DNA from: Megalonaias nervosa | Lineage: Eukaryota > Mollusca > Bivalvia > Unionida > Unionidae | Direction of reading: 5' to 3' | Assembly: GCA_016617855.1 (NCBI GenBank) | Contig: JAECUM010001795.1 | Coordinates: 62,001-126,000, forward strand | DNA length: 64,000 nt | Shown: positions 1-11,494 of the stretch, in pieces | Layout: each line of letters begins with the position of its first letter | How positions within the stretch are numbered: position 1 is the first letter of the stretch | Position numbers and translations under genes: made by a program | The notes under the pieces: generated by a model | What the model was told of the DNA's origin: nothing | The model's database searches: none | The model's input: only the letters and a program-made list of their open reading frames with translations

Positions 1-235
1 TCGAGATTCGAACCTGGATTCAATTAGAACTGTTTAGTGATAGGACTTATATTTTTCAATTTTAGGATTAAATTTTGGATTATATTCAAAAACCGTAAGT
101 CCTATTTCCTATTTTTACATTGTTTTCTATGGAAATAAATTATTTTGTTAAAATTTACCAAGCCTGTTGACTTCACTCTTTTCTTTTGTTACTTTTGTAC
201 GAGCCTATACGTAACAGTATAATTTGACCATAATG
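1..235 (+). repeat. Dispersed repeat R1, copy 1 (cut by window edge)
   Basis: These bases match 8849-9070 almost throughout. Shared landmarks are TCGAGATTCGAACC at the start, GTTTAGTGATAGG, the phrase CCGTAAGTCCTATTTCC, and GTACGAGCCTA followed by ACGTAACAG at the end. The copy runs off the left edge of the window, so its true 5' end is unknown. The family is not recognised; it could be the 3' end of a transposon. Confidence 0.7.
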
Positions 236-863
236 CATGCTTCTTCTGAAAACTTACGTTAATGTTTCCCGGTACTTATTTTGAGCCAGTTATTGGACTT
301 CATTCATTTAAATACGGTATTTAAGATACCTCTGCAGATATGCTGGTTCCGTAGGACATAAAAAAAAAAAAATTGTTTCATACGACCATATATGTATTTG
401 TCTGTTTCAACATACATGTGTATATGTGTGTTTGGGTGTATATATTTTGACTACATGTGAATGTGCCTGACACTATTAAATAATAGTTTTATATATACAT
501 ATGCGATACATTTATAGTTTTCATATTCTATTATGAGTGCCAGGAATCAGGAAAATCAGGAAAATGCCTCACAGAAGATCAAGAGATCCTCAAGCGATGG
601 ACAGAATACTGCTCAGAATTGTACAATCATAAGATCCAAGGAGATCCAACAGTACTAAATTGCCCTCAGGCAGAATAAATTGATGACAACCCAGTTCTTC
701 GTGAAGAAGTAGAAATTGCAGTTAGGTCATTAAAGAAAGGAAAGTCAGCCAGCATTGACAACATACCAGCAGAGCTCATTCAAGCACTCGGAAAAGAGAT
801 AGTCACAGTCCTAACAACAAGATATGGCAGACAGGAAAATGGCCCACCACATGGACTCAATCC

Positions 864-2180
864 TTGGTCATCGTGCTCCCCAAGAAAGGAAACCTACAGC
901 TATGCCAAAACTATAGAACCATCAGTTTCATCAGTCACTCAAGCAAATTCATGCTGAAGATAATTCTCAACAGACTAAAGTCTCAAGCAGAGAAAATTAT
1001 TGCTGAAGAGCAGGCAGGCTTCCGAGCAGGAAGGAGCACCACAGAACAAATCTTCAATCTCAGACTCCTTTGCGAGAAATACCTTCAACACCAGAAGAAT
1101 CTACACCACGTCTTTATAGATTTCAAAAAGGCTTTTGGTAGGGTATGGCATGCAGCCTTATGGGCAACTATAAGGAAGTAGAGCATCAGCTCAAACCTGG
1201 TGCAGGTAGTTGAGCACCTCTATGACAAAGCCACCAGTGCTGTCCTCATCAATGGCAGCAGAGGAGATTGGTTTCGAACAACAGTTGGAGTCAGACAGGG
1301 ATGTACACTGTCACCTACACTCTTCAACATTTTCCTGGAAAGGATCATGGAGAATGCCTTGCATGACCACAAGGGCACTGTCAGCATCGGAGGAAGATCA
1401 ATCACCAACCTTCGCTTCGCAGATGATAATGATGGTTTAGCAGGAGACGAAAAAGAACTGGCTGACTTGGTTGAGCGCCTTGACACAACCTATGGTATGG
1501 AGATTAGCGCTGAAAAAACCAAACTGATGACAAACAACACCAATGGCATCAGTCCAGAAATAAAGGTCAGTGGACAAAAGCTGGAAAGAGTCACAAGCTT
1601 CAAGTACTTGGGATCAATTATCATAGATGAGAGCTCCAAACCAGAACTACTTTGCAGGATTGCCCAGACAACAGCAGCAATAACAAGGTTGATACCTATA
1701 TGGAAAGATACCAACATTGCTTTTGGTTCCAAAATAAGGCTGAAGCGCTCGATTGTCATATCCATCTTTCTGTATGCTTGTGAAACATGGATGCTCACAT
1801 CAGATCTACAAAGAAGGATTCAAACTTTCGAAATGAGATGCGACCACAAGATCTTGGGCATCTCATACATTGACCATGTAACCAACGAAGAAATCCACAG
1901 CAGGATCCAACAAACCATCGGATCTTATGAATACCTTTTGACCACTGCAAATAAAGCGCAAACTGAAGTGGTACGGTCATGTCTCAAGATCATCTGGACT
2001 GGCAAAAACAATCTTGCAAGGCACAGTGCTAGGGTGCAGACGAAGAGGCAGACAGAAAAAGATGTGGGAAGACAACATTAAGGAGTGGACAGGCATGGGA
2101 TTTGGAGATTCCCAAAGGGCAGTAGAGAACAGGGAAGGATGGAGAGAACTGGTTGTAAAGTCAACTGTGGTGCCCCATTA
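864..2180 (+). pseudogene. Broken reverse transcriptase of LINE-A
   Basis: The longest open pieces are 864-1181 and 1200-2081, in the same frame and separated only by a TAG at 1179-1181. Visible RT motifs are FRAGRSTTEQIF (about 1021), motif A as FIDFKKAFG (about 1114), VRQGCTLSPTLFN (about 1290) and motif C as RFADDNDGLAG (about 1413). In motif A the usual AFD reads AFG; the catalytic Asp in FIDF is kept, and so is the FADD pair. Near 1950 the reading shifts by one frame, and the family C-terminus (…WEDNIKEWTGMGFGD…) continues to about 2180. It would supply RNA-templated DNA synthesis in an active element. Here it cannot make a full protein. Confidence 0.85.
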
Positions 2181-2186
2181 AGGGAT

Positions 2187-2222
2187 TGATGATAATGATG
2201 ATGATGATGATGATGATGACGA
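2187..2222 (+). repeat. (GAT)n tail of LINE-A
   Basis: Trinucleotide repeat directly after the last recognisable LINE sequence. Simple-repeat 3' tails are known for RTE-type LINEs, and the position supports this as the element's 3' terminus. Confidence 0.75.
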
Positions 2223-2261
2223 TTATGAGAGCCATATGTAAGTTTGGTTGATTTTGAACCG

Positions 2262-2558
2262 TGTATGTGTGTGATTTGGAATTTAACGTAGCTTTAACAA
2301 TTTTTCAGTCATATCCCTACGATGTCTGCAGTGTGACAGTTTATAGTGATGTCTAGAACTGGGGCATCATGTCCCACCCAGTCACATTATCCTGACACCA
2401 GGCTTACCAGTCCTAACACTAACCTCTTAATGTTGAGCGCCTAGCGAGGCAGCTGTTAGTACCATTGTTTTAAGTCTTTGGTATGAATCGGCCGGGGTTC
2501 GAACCCGCGACCTCCGGCATCCGAGGCGGACGCTCTAACCACTAGGCCACCGGAGCGG
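2262..2558 (-). mobile_element. SINE-1 copy 1 (tRNA-headed), with 13-bp TSD
   Basis: Read on the minus strand, it starts with a tRNA-like head: box A as TGGCCTAGTGGTTAGAGCG, and box B as GGGTTCGAACCCC at about 2495-2507. A body shared with four other copies follows, ending CAAATCACAC. It is flanked by TGATTTTGAACCG at 2249-2261 and again at 2559-2571, a 13-bp target-site duplication, so this is an integrated retroposon and not a tRNA gene. It lacks about 20 bp (a doubled GATGCTACATGTCTGTGGC-type segment) present in other copies. Confidence 0.88.
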
Positions 2559-2571
2559 TGATTTTGAACCG

Positions 2572-3670
2572 AAATTTTTATTATCAAAAAATAAATGTAT
2601 TATTATTATATTATTTCTACCAAAAACAGGGCAGTAAAATTCAGCTAATCTCAACACCATAAGCCATGCTGATGGCAAAAACTACAAAGAGAAACACTAT
2701 CCATACATCACATTATGGCAGCAGAAGAAACATTTTTACTTGCATTCATATGTGGAGCATTTACATATAGTGCTCACAGATCAGGTTTCTAAGGAGACTT
2801 TTGGCGTAATTACAAATATGTGGCTGTCTAAAAAGTTGTTTGGGAGAAAAGACCTGAATGTTGCAGCTGCATACGTAAAAGATAGTTGCTCTTTGAACAA
2901 AATACTCACTTAACAACGAAGGATTGGTCGGAACGAACGTGCTTTACTTGCGAGCTAATTTTTCGACAATGGCATAGGGTTGTATTTTGTTTGTTAGAAA
3001 CATGCAGATTAACTTTATATATAGTAGCAGTACACTAGGCGAGGTCTTATTGTCGGACAACCTTCCATCACATCTGTAGATCAGGTGAAGTCTCACACCT
3101 TTGCCAGCGATAGCAATGGGCTGTCGTCCCTAGCCATAAGCACACGTTAGGGTTGACTGACATACGGCGATACGTTATATATCCAATTTGACCGTTACAA
3201 GAACACTGTCCCAGTGCCTGAAATATCCCCTGACCGGGTAGGAATCTTTATTGTAAAGGTCTAATGGTCAATCTGGATTCCTTATGTACCTAAAACACCC
3301 CGAGGCGACCAAGTACACGTAGCCCTATGACGTATCTATAAAATATGACGACATACATTGTTTTGGTGAAGTGGGACTCTTCGACAGTCTTGCGATAAGT
3401 AAGTCTCCTTTTCCACTTCGTTCTCCACACAACATTCTTTGGTAATGGTTTGGGGGGGGTATTTTGTTTTGTTTTTTTTCTTTTTCTTTTGCTTTGCATC
3501 GATGTATTATTTTTTATATATTTCACAATGAATCATGAACTTGGTAAACATTTTATCCATAAGTAATGAAGCAAGGAATCGTCGAAATTTATGAATTTTT
3601 TTCTCAATTAGAAAATAAATACTTACATTGGAAAGGAAGGAAAAGATTCCTCATGAATGTCCAAAAATGA
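2572..3670. other. No gene recognised
   Basis: AT-rich, non-coding on both strands. It has a G run followed by a T-rich tract near 3450-3490. Nothing here resembles a known domain or a repeat elsewhere in the window. Confidence 0.6.
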
Positions 3671-4239
3671 CCTATCATCAATCTTGCATCTGAAAGCGAA
3701 ACAATTCAGCTATGGTTGTCAATAAACAAGTTGCTTGTCCATCGAGTTCGAAGATGACAATGACATCACTAGTTCGTTTGATTTCTTTGAGAACGTGAGA
3801 GGATGATCTGGCCAATTTATGGTCTGAACTGTCTGTTGCACACTTGACAGGAGATGGCTGGGTTTGCGTGTGCAATAGAGAACGTGCTGGAGTTATGAGA
3901 TTTTCGTTGCTTGCGCTTCTGCACTCTCGCTACAATTCTCCTCCGTTCAAAGTATTTAGCTCCAGTATGGAGACTGCGCCAGTTGGAGCGATCCTGTGCG
4001 AGATCTTCACAAGACTCAGGGTCAGTGATGAAATGTTTTAAGGATGAGTTGATTGAATCTTTGAAGCGTTTCAGCTGACCATCATGAAGTCACTTTCCCT
4101 CCTTCAGCTCGCCGTAGAAGATCTACTTTTGTAGTCGCTCTTCTGGCATCCTGATAGAGTGGCCTGCTCATCTCAACTGTGATTTCATCAGCAGGTTTGG
4201 ATGCTTGGAATGGCTGCCCGAGTGAGAACCTCAGTGTCT

Positions 4240-5102
4240 GGGACCATATTCTACGATATTACGCCCATTAGTTTTCAGGCATCCCATGTGAACATGGTTC
4301 AGCTTTTTGGCATGACATCTGTACAAAGTCCAGGTTTCGCAAGCGTACAGCAGGGTCGGCAACACAATGGATTTGTAGACTTTAATATTTGTGTAGACTG
4401 ATCCTTACGAGCTCCAATGCATTTTTTGCGTAGTCTGGCAATGATCATAATTGCTTTAGCACTTCTGTCGTTGGTTTCATCGTCGATGTGGACTGCACGC
4501 GACAGTGTCCTGCCAAGATAAGTGGTCTTGTCTACTACCATGAGGGTTTGACCATGTACTGTGATGGTAGGCTCTACGTAAGGCTTTCCTGGTGCAGGCT
4601 GGTGCCATCATCCCTGTTTTCTTGATGCTGATTGTGAGACCAAAATTATCTGAAGCTGAAGAGTAATGGTTCATATTGTGTTGCATGCCAGACTCAGTTT
4701 TGGTATTCAGGGACAGTCGTTAGCAAATAGGAGATCACGAACAGTCATTTCCTATAGTCTCCTCATATTGATAGTCACGGAAGTCATCAATATGAATGGC
4801 AAAGAACATGATACTGAAGATTGTTGGAGCTAACACATAACCTTACTTTTCTCGATCTGTGACTAGGAATGGTTCCTATGATTCGCCGTCGTGCAGGACA
4901 CGTGTGGGCATGCAATATTGGAATTGCCGAACCATCACGATGAATTTCTCCTGGCAACCAAACTTTTTCATGATTTTGCAAGGACTCCACGGCGGACTGT
5001 GTCAACAGCTTTTGTCATATCGATAAATGTCGATAGGTTAGGGTTATGTTCCTTGGATTTTCTCCTGAATTGACGAGCTTGCATAATCGCGAACACTTTG
5101 GA
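4240..5102 (-). pseudogene. RT remnant of LINE-B
   Basis: Minus-strand reading gives FIDMTKAVDTVRRG (motif A region, about 5030-4980), then NFGLTISIKKT (about 4650-4620), VVDKTTYLGRTLSRAVHIDD (about 4540-4480) and SAKAIMIIARLRKK (about 4460-4420). This is the usual order from palm to thumb in LINE RT. The frame changes several times and the motif C region is not clean. It is a fossil without coding capacity. Confidence 0.72.
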
Positions 5103-5107
5103 AGTTA

Positions 5108-6532
5108 TGCGAATTTAAAAGTAACGACCTTGGTCGAGTTTCTTTAGTCCGATTTTTATTGCGAGAAGACAAAGTTTGGCTCCGGATTAACCTAAATAAT
5201 AGTGTTTTCCTCGTTAAAAAGTAAAGGGACCAGGTGGCTGTCTTGAAAGGAAAGACAGGCTATAGTGCTAGGACGCACGATTTGTGAGAAAAGAAAACAG
5301 CATTAAGGTACGCAATTTTAATTTCATGTAATTTCTACTTTGTTTGGTTTGTTTTATGCAAATGTGTTTGATATGACTATGATCCATACTATGTATCGTT
5401 TATTCAGTTTCATGGAAATCTGTTGATATGCTAGGGTTGTTATGCAATTTATTTCTTTAATTTTACAGTTACTAGTTCATTGATAGAATTGACTGATTGC
5501 ATGCGATCCAAATGTTCAGATGTGTAACATTTCATAGGGTTACATGAATTAATTTCCTTTATCTGTTAGGATGATACTGATTATCGTGAGTTAATGATAA
5601 TTGTATATTTTTATATGATTTTGAAATGCTTAAAGAAATTTGTAGGTTAGGGATTACTGTGAGCTAGAATTTAGTGAATCTTATGCAATAGTAATCGAGC
5701 ATGTAACTTATTGAGTGAAACTGACTGGTTAGATGAAAGGAGTCATATAGCAGCGTATGCAGGAATATACGACAATGATTGTAAACACCGCCCACGTGGT
5801 AATTTATGGTCAATCGCTGCTGTGAAGCGAGAGCGAGGATCTATCTAAATAGGTCAGACTTGGATGTATATTACATGGCTCATTTGTAGGACCGTTAACC
5901 GTTAAGGTCACCTTATGTCAGAATTTATGCAGTGTGGATAGCTATTTACGCTTCTGAGTAACGAAAGTGAGAGAATTTTATATAGGGATAGGGGGTGATA
6001 CATATAGAGATTTAGTGGTAATCTTGTCATTTAAGGAAACAGCTCTCCCAGGAACAGACGGAATAGTCCGAAAGACGGAAGTCCGGAAAGAAAAGAAGAG
6101 TTCGGAATAGAAAGATCAAAGGAAGAACAAGTATACACGTAGAGGTGGGGAGACGTGGGATACACGGTGTCAAGAGAGGAAGCGACGCTAGGTGATGCAA
6201 ATCAGGCGTGGACATTTGCGCTCTTTTCACCACTCGTTACCATGATAAACGAATCCGTAATTGAACGCTGCTGTTAAATTCCATTAATGTAAATCTGTCG
6301 AATCGGCGTTGCCAGTTTTAGTTTATGTATTAATTAATTAAAATTTATCTTATTTTTCTTGTTTAAGGGGGCTCGTATTGTAGTATTTCTTCTCAATAGT
6401 CTTGCTCAGTTCTCTGTTGACGTTATATCTATCCACTCACACCCGGCAATAGCATCGAGGGAGGTCATCCTCTAGATAACGATCGCCAAAAGTAATTAAC
6501 CACCCCTCTTTCTAAGAGGGGGACGTTACGCA
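5108..6532 (+). mobile_element. LTR-like long repeat, copy D (inserted in LINE-B)
   Basis: This block interrupts LINE-B between its endonuclease and RT remnants. Its right part carries the signature shared with copies A-C: GGCAATAGCA, then CCTCTAGATAACGAT, then a G-rich end GGGGGACGTTACGCA at about 6518-6532. The left part aligns only loosely with the others. No coding potential is visible. The left boundary is approximate. A solo LTR of a retrotransposon is my preferred reading; an unclassified non-autonomous element is the alternative. Confidence 0.45.
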
Positions 6533-7400
6533 ATTCTTATGTTTCAGTTTGGGGACATTAAACATTTTTAGCATTTTCTTGCTTTGTGTTCGTGTTCTGG
6601 TCTGAATTTGGATATTGAGCTTGGAGTCTATGAGCCTGTGGTCACTCCTGTGTTTTGCACTTCGCGTGGCCTTTGTCACTCGGATACCCTGCAAATCTCT
6701 TCTCCTGACGATCATGAAGTCAATAAGATGCCAGTGCTTGAGTGCATCCAAGACGATTTGTTGCGGTTTGGCAGGCGGAAAACTGTGTTGCTGATTAGGA
6801 GGTCGTGTTCAGCACATTTTCTCAGTTGGAGGAGTATGTTTCTGTTGCATTTGTCTGATCCAATTTTGCCAATGACACATGGTCATGACTGGTAATCCGT
6901 GTCAAACTCTAGCACTGAAGTCACTAAAGATTATGAGCTTGTCTGCCTTTGTTACTTCTGCAATAAGAGACTCCATGTCTTCATAAATATTGTCCTCAGG
7001 TTAGTCATGGTGGATGTGTAGGCTCTGACGATAGTTACATGTCTTTATCCAGACAGTAGAAATATCGTTTGCATTAGTCTGGCATTCACGCCCTTCGGAA
7101 GACTTGTGAGCTTGATAACTAACTGTGATTTGATCGCACTTCCAACATCAGATTCAGATTGCCAGCCTTACTGCATCCACTCCAGATGAAGATGTAGCCG
7201 GCTCCTACTTCAGTGAGTTTCCTTCCTTAGGTAGGCTAGTTTCACTCAGGGCTGCTATATGAATATTGAATCTGTCCAGTTGTCTACCACCTAGAGCTGT
7301 CCCTCTCCCTGATCTATCTGTTGGTGTACACTCAATTAGTTCCATGCACTGATGTTGAGTTGCATCACCTTTGTCGTCTTGTTAGGTTTTCGACATCCAA
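6533..7400 (-). pseudogene. AP-like endonuclease remnant of LINE-B
   Basis: On the minus strand, KHWHLIDFMIVRRRD (about 6740-6700) is followed by HRSDHRLIDSKLNI (about 6660-6620). These correspond to the IDYV and SDH motifs that close the apurinic-like endonuclease domain of LINEs; SDH includes the catalytic His. Further upstream (about 7280-7190), short pieces in changing frames resemble the domain start, FNIHIAALSET followed by VGAGYIFIWSG. Many stops; inactive. Confidence 0.7.
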
Positions 7401-8000
7401 TATGGGATCCACGTCAGTTGCCGTATGCTGACAAGAGTTAAGGTGAAGCAGGCAAGGTTTAAAGTACCTTTTCTATCTTCCTTTCTCACTCTACCGAGCT
7501 GAGCATCGTCATCCTAATAAGGGCTGCTCAGTCATTCAGGGAGCTGCCGAGTTCCACTGCTGCCTTTGGTCCAATGAAATTCGACCCTATGCCATGAGCC
7601 GCCTGTGTGTAGTGTGCAGGTCTGCAGCTAAAACTCACAATGTATCAATACTTGCTGATTTGTTGCTGGACCATCGCCATAAGGCATTAATGTATTTTGG
7701 GGTGGGTAGTGGAAGGGGGAATTGAAAAATGCCATTAACTGTGCCTGAAATGGATTTAAGTGAGGGACAAGTGCGCGGAGTCGCCAACACTCTTTCGTCC
7801 AAACCTCTCTAAATCAAGTGCGATAATGCCGAGACGTCTGGAGACACTTCCGGATTCAATGAATGGAAATCCGTTCCTACTGCACCTGAACTGATGCCCT
7901 GCACTGTTTACACATCTATTGCCCTCTGCCTTCAAAGTCGGAGGTGATTATGTCTGATCTGCCGCCTAATTCACCACAAAGGACTTTCCATGCATAGCTA

Positions 8001-8690
8001 ATATCTGGGTGAACAATCACATACATATACATATATTATTGCTTTTAATTTAAGAAGGAAACAGGTCCACACACCAGTAGACTATACTGTAATTAGGAGA
8101 AAAATCGCTGCTGAGAAGATGGTATTACGTATATGTAATTAAATTGCTTATGTGTTAGTTTTAAAATTCTTTTTTATTTTATTTTTGGTTCATTACATTT
8201 TATTGTAATGATTATTTTCACGGGATTCGATATTTTTTCAAGTAAATTCTGCTTGTATAGAACGCAAAAGGTGTTACATTAGCACTATTTTTAGCTCACC
8301 CTGGTTCATAGATTTGTAAACATCGAGTGATAACGATTGGCTATTTCCAAGGTCATTTCGGCCTGCATGTTAACTGGATTGTAAACAGCCTTTCTTTTTT
8401 AAATATATTTTCAGTGTGAGAGTTTGGTTCTTAGATAGGGTTATTCTAGCTACGTGACAATTGGCATTTTTTTTTTTATTACGCTGTTCGATGTTAAAAG
8501 ACCACGTGACCCAACACGTGAAACGGAAAGGACGTTTTAATTTGGTTTTTATACTCGTTCTCAGAGGTTTTCATTTAGTCGTATTCTTGACATCTTGACG
8601 GTTCAAGGTGTTTTATATTGTTGATGCCGGCTTGTTCTGAAGTTTTTCTATTTTTTGAAATTTAATAATTTATTCTCTAGAAAACAAAAC
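8001..8690. other. No gene recognised
   Basis: AT-rich sequence with several homopolymer runs (T runs near 8168 and 8468) and no coding signal. It may be the upstream part of repeat R1, whose left limit is not visible. Confidence 0.5.
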
Positions 8691-8692
8691 AA

Positions 8693-9075
8693 TTGTACTT
8701 TTTTATAAAAAAATTCTGGGAGAAAGAAATTCAATGGAAATTTATTCTGGAGTTATACGGAAACATAAACTGTGATTCAGTCGAGGATCTGTTATCCACC
8801 AGTACAACGGTCTCATCTGACGTCATCGCCTCCATATTGGAATTTCATCGAGATTCGAACCCGGATTTTATTAAAACTGTTTAGTGATAGGGCTTGTATT
8901 TTTCAATCTTAGGATTAATTTTTTTGATTATATTCACAAACCGTAAGTCCTATTTCCAATTTTTACATTGTTTCTAGGGAAATAAATTATTTTTTTAAAA
9001 TATACAAAGCTTGTTGGCTTCACTCTTTTCTCTTGTTATTTTTGTACGAGCCTACACGTAACAGATAATTCATGA
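8693..9075 (+). repeat. Dispersed repeat R1, copy 2, with a short open frame
   Basis: Bases 8849-9070 match the window's first 235 bases. Upstream, a 63-codon open frame (8693-8884) ends inside the repeat with VEDLLSTSTTVSSDVIAS. The frame is not recognised. It may be the C-terminal end of a transposon protein, but copy 1 starts too late in the window to test conservation. Confidence 0.6.
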
Positions 9076-9712
<637 letters not shown>

Positions 9713-9767
9713 CTTTTTGATCCTACCCTAATAGAGGTTTGCAGACAACTGATCTGCAGCAACGTAG

Positions 9768-9935
9768 TTACTGTTGTTGTGGGCTTAACGGCCATTTTTC
9801 AGCACATGATAGATTTTACATGGCGGCCAGTATAAATGGAGGAGGATGAACCCGGACAAAACTCGGGTAGAACCACCGACACACGGGCACCTACATGCAA
9901 GCTTTCTCACACATCCACATAGGCCGAGCCTTAAG
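9768..9935 (-). mobile_element. SINE-2 fragment
   Basis: Shares GGGCTTAACG, CCATTTTTCAGCACA, CATGGCGGCCAGTAT and AAGCTTTCTCACA with 53542-53727. It lies on the minus strand and lacks the tRNA-like head. Confidence 0.75.
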
Positions 9936-10071
9936 CTAGCGTCAAAATCGCATGATACGATAAAAGTCTCAGGTCTATTCGACCCAAGACGTGCCCTTCA
10001 TATACAGAAGCGAAAAGATTTTAGAAGATGGTGTAAACGTTGTGTAATTATTCGGACAGCTAGCTTTTGCA

Positions 10072-10073
<2 letters not shown>

Positions 10074-10113
<40 letters not shown>
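10074..10113 (+). repeat. (TTA)n microsatellite
   Basis: About 13 uninterrupted TTA units. Confidence 0.95.
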
Positions 10114-10469
10114 CTTCAGACGGATGATCAATACGTTCAAACGTGGTATACACAAAATAAAATGCATATAGATCTGTCAAAAACTACTGTTATAAAAATT
10201 GGCTCCACTCAGAAACTATCGACGATTCTTGTGCTCAAATTTATGTTCATTGATCTTGAACTCGCCTCTGTCAACTCTCAAGAAGGGTCAGGTATCTTCC
10301 TAAATTAACACTGGAACACCCAATTTCAACATATTTATCTTTCGATGGGCAAACAGTCTGCACTTACGAAAACTGTTTCTTACCACGCATAAGAAAATAT
10401 TTTACAACTAGAAAATAACTATATTTTTCAAATATGAGATTATGGGTGCACCAAATGCGATAAAAGCAG

Positions 10470-10765
10470 TACCAGTCAAACTGATAAGATCCCTAAACTG
10501 CAAAAACAAAGCTGCCCAGTTAATAGCTAAAAACTATTTTACGCCATCTTTTGAAGTGTGTTCAACATGAAATTGGTTACCATTGTAAGAACGTGCTACA
10601 TTGTATGAAAAGTTGTATGCGGAACAAAACGGTGCATGGTGCCTGATGAACAGTTTTTCTCACTCAACCGCTAGTATATGACCACGACCTTCGTCCTTGA
10701 TCCCAACATTGTATTTTGTATTCCACAATCTCGCTCTTCCGACTGTGTACAAAAATACCACGGAA
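10470..10765 (+). pseudogene. LINE RT C-terminal fossil
   Basis: Conceptual reading gives NCKNKAAQLIAKNYF (about 10500), NWLPL, a stop, and ERATLYEKLY (about 10570-10610), then FHNLALPTVYKNT (about 10715). This resembles the conserved tail of many Jockey/CR1-type RTs (a NKAARLI…LHWLPI…ERI pattern followed by a R-x-FS/W-N-LP block). Stops interrupt it and no RT core precedes it. Identification rests on weak motif similarity. Confidence 0.45.
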
Positions 10766-11159
10766 GTGAAGATAATGGTAAAGTTGCTGTAAGTGAACTA
10801 GTGAAAACTGTCGGATGATAAACACAAAATGAACCATCTCAAAGTTTCATTTTTGCTATCCACAGAGATTATATATGGAGGCATACACATAAAAAACATA
10901 GATTTCTCGATATACTAACCCTAGTTAAAATTTCTTTACTCCTGCGAAAGAGGTAAGGGCGGTATGAGTTTGAAGTTCATAGCTTTCTATTTGTTTGTTT
11001 CTGTCAACTATTTAACTGCAAATATAAATAATGTTAAGATGTAATTTGTAAAGCGTCTCTCCCAGTCATCCCCTCTTTCTCTTTCTTTTGTTCTTCTTGT
11101 CATTCCCTCTCTGTAGGAGCAATGTGAATCTGCATTTACTTTATTAATATGGACCTAAT

Positions 11160-11300
11160 GTTCTAACTCGCTCGCCGTTATAGATCACTGACATTTCACC
11201 TCTGTCCTCGTGGGTTCGAGTCTCAAACTCGGCCAACATGGGTACGTAAGAAAGTTCGCCAATAGCCTCCCGTGGGTTGTTGGTATTACAGGTGTTCTTA
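11160..11300 (+). mobile_element. SINE-2, degenerate head and body
   Basis: Box B-like GTGGGTTCGAGTCTC at about 11209, then AAGAAAGTTCGCC and AGCCTCCCGTGGGTTG match the SINE-2 body at 23260-23330. Box A is eroded. Confidence 0.6.
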
Positions 11301-11494
11301 TTACCGGTATAACAGTTTACCTAAGTATTGTTTTTTCTGGTGGTAGGTATCACGGTATCTTTTTTTTTCGTTGTACAGGTACTTCGTAGTTTTCACAATA
11401 AGGAATGTACGAAAATTAACGAGTAATCTTTTTGCGAATTTTTAATGCTATTAGAAGTATGCTTTTGTTTGACATTTATCTAAATGGTGCAAAA

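Larger units (their letters stand above)
556..2222 (+). mobile_element. 5'-truncated non-LTR retrotransposon (LINE, RTE/Jockey-like), LINE-A
   Basis: This is the reverse-transcriptase part of a LINE. The conceptual reading begins with a linker (EILKRWTEYCSELYN, about 575-620) typical of the region between endonuclease and RT. RT motifs, the thumb region and a C-terminal segment follow, and the element ends in a (GAT)n tail at 2187-2222. No endonuclease precedes it, so the insertion is 5'-truncated, as is usual for target-primed reverse transcription. It carries an in-frame stop near 676, a frameshift near 820, a stop at 1179 and a frameshift near 1950, so it is dead. The clade assignment is from motif style only. 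Confidence 0.88.
3680..8000 (-). mobile_element. Decayed LINE-B on the minus strand, interrupted
   Basis: Minus-strand remnants lie in the correct LINE order: a 5' leader and endonuclease start (about 7640-7150), the endonuclease end (about 6750-6540), RT (about 5100-4300) and a C-terminal/3' part (about 4300-3680). The stretch between 6532 and about 5108 is foreign (LTR-like copy D). Stops and frameshifts are frequent, so this is far older than LINE-A. The family looks like the invertebrate LINE whose RT carries IDLTKAFDTVSR and HVDDE-type segments. The leader limit near 8000 is approximate. Confidence 0.75.
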
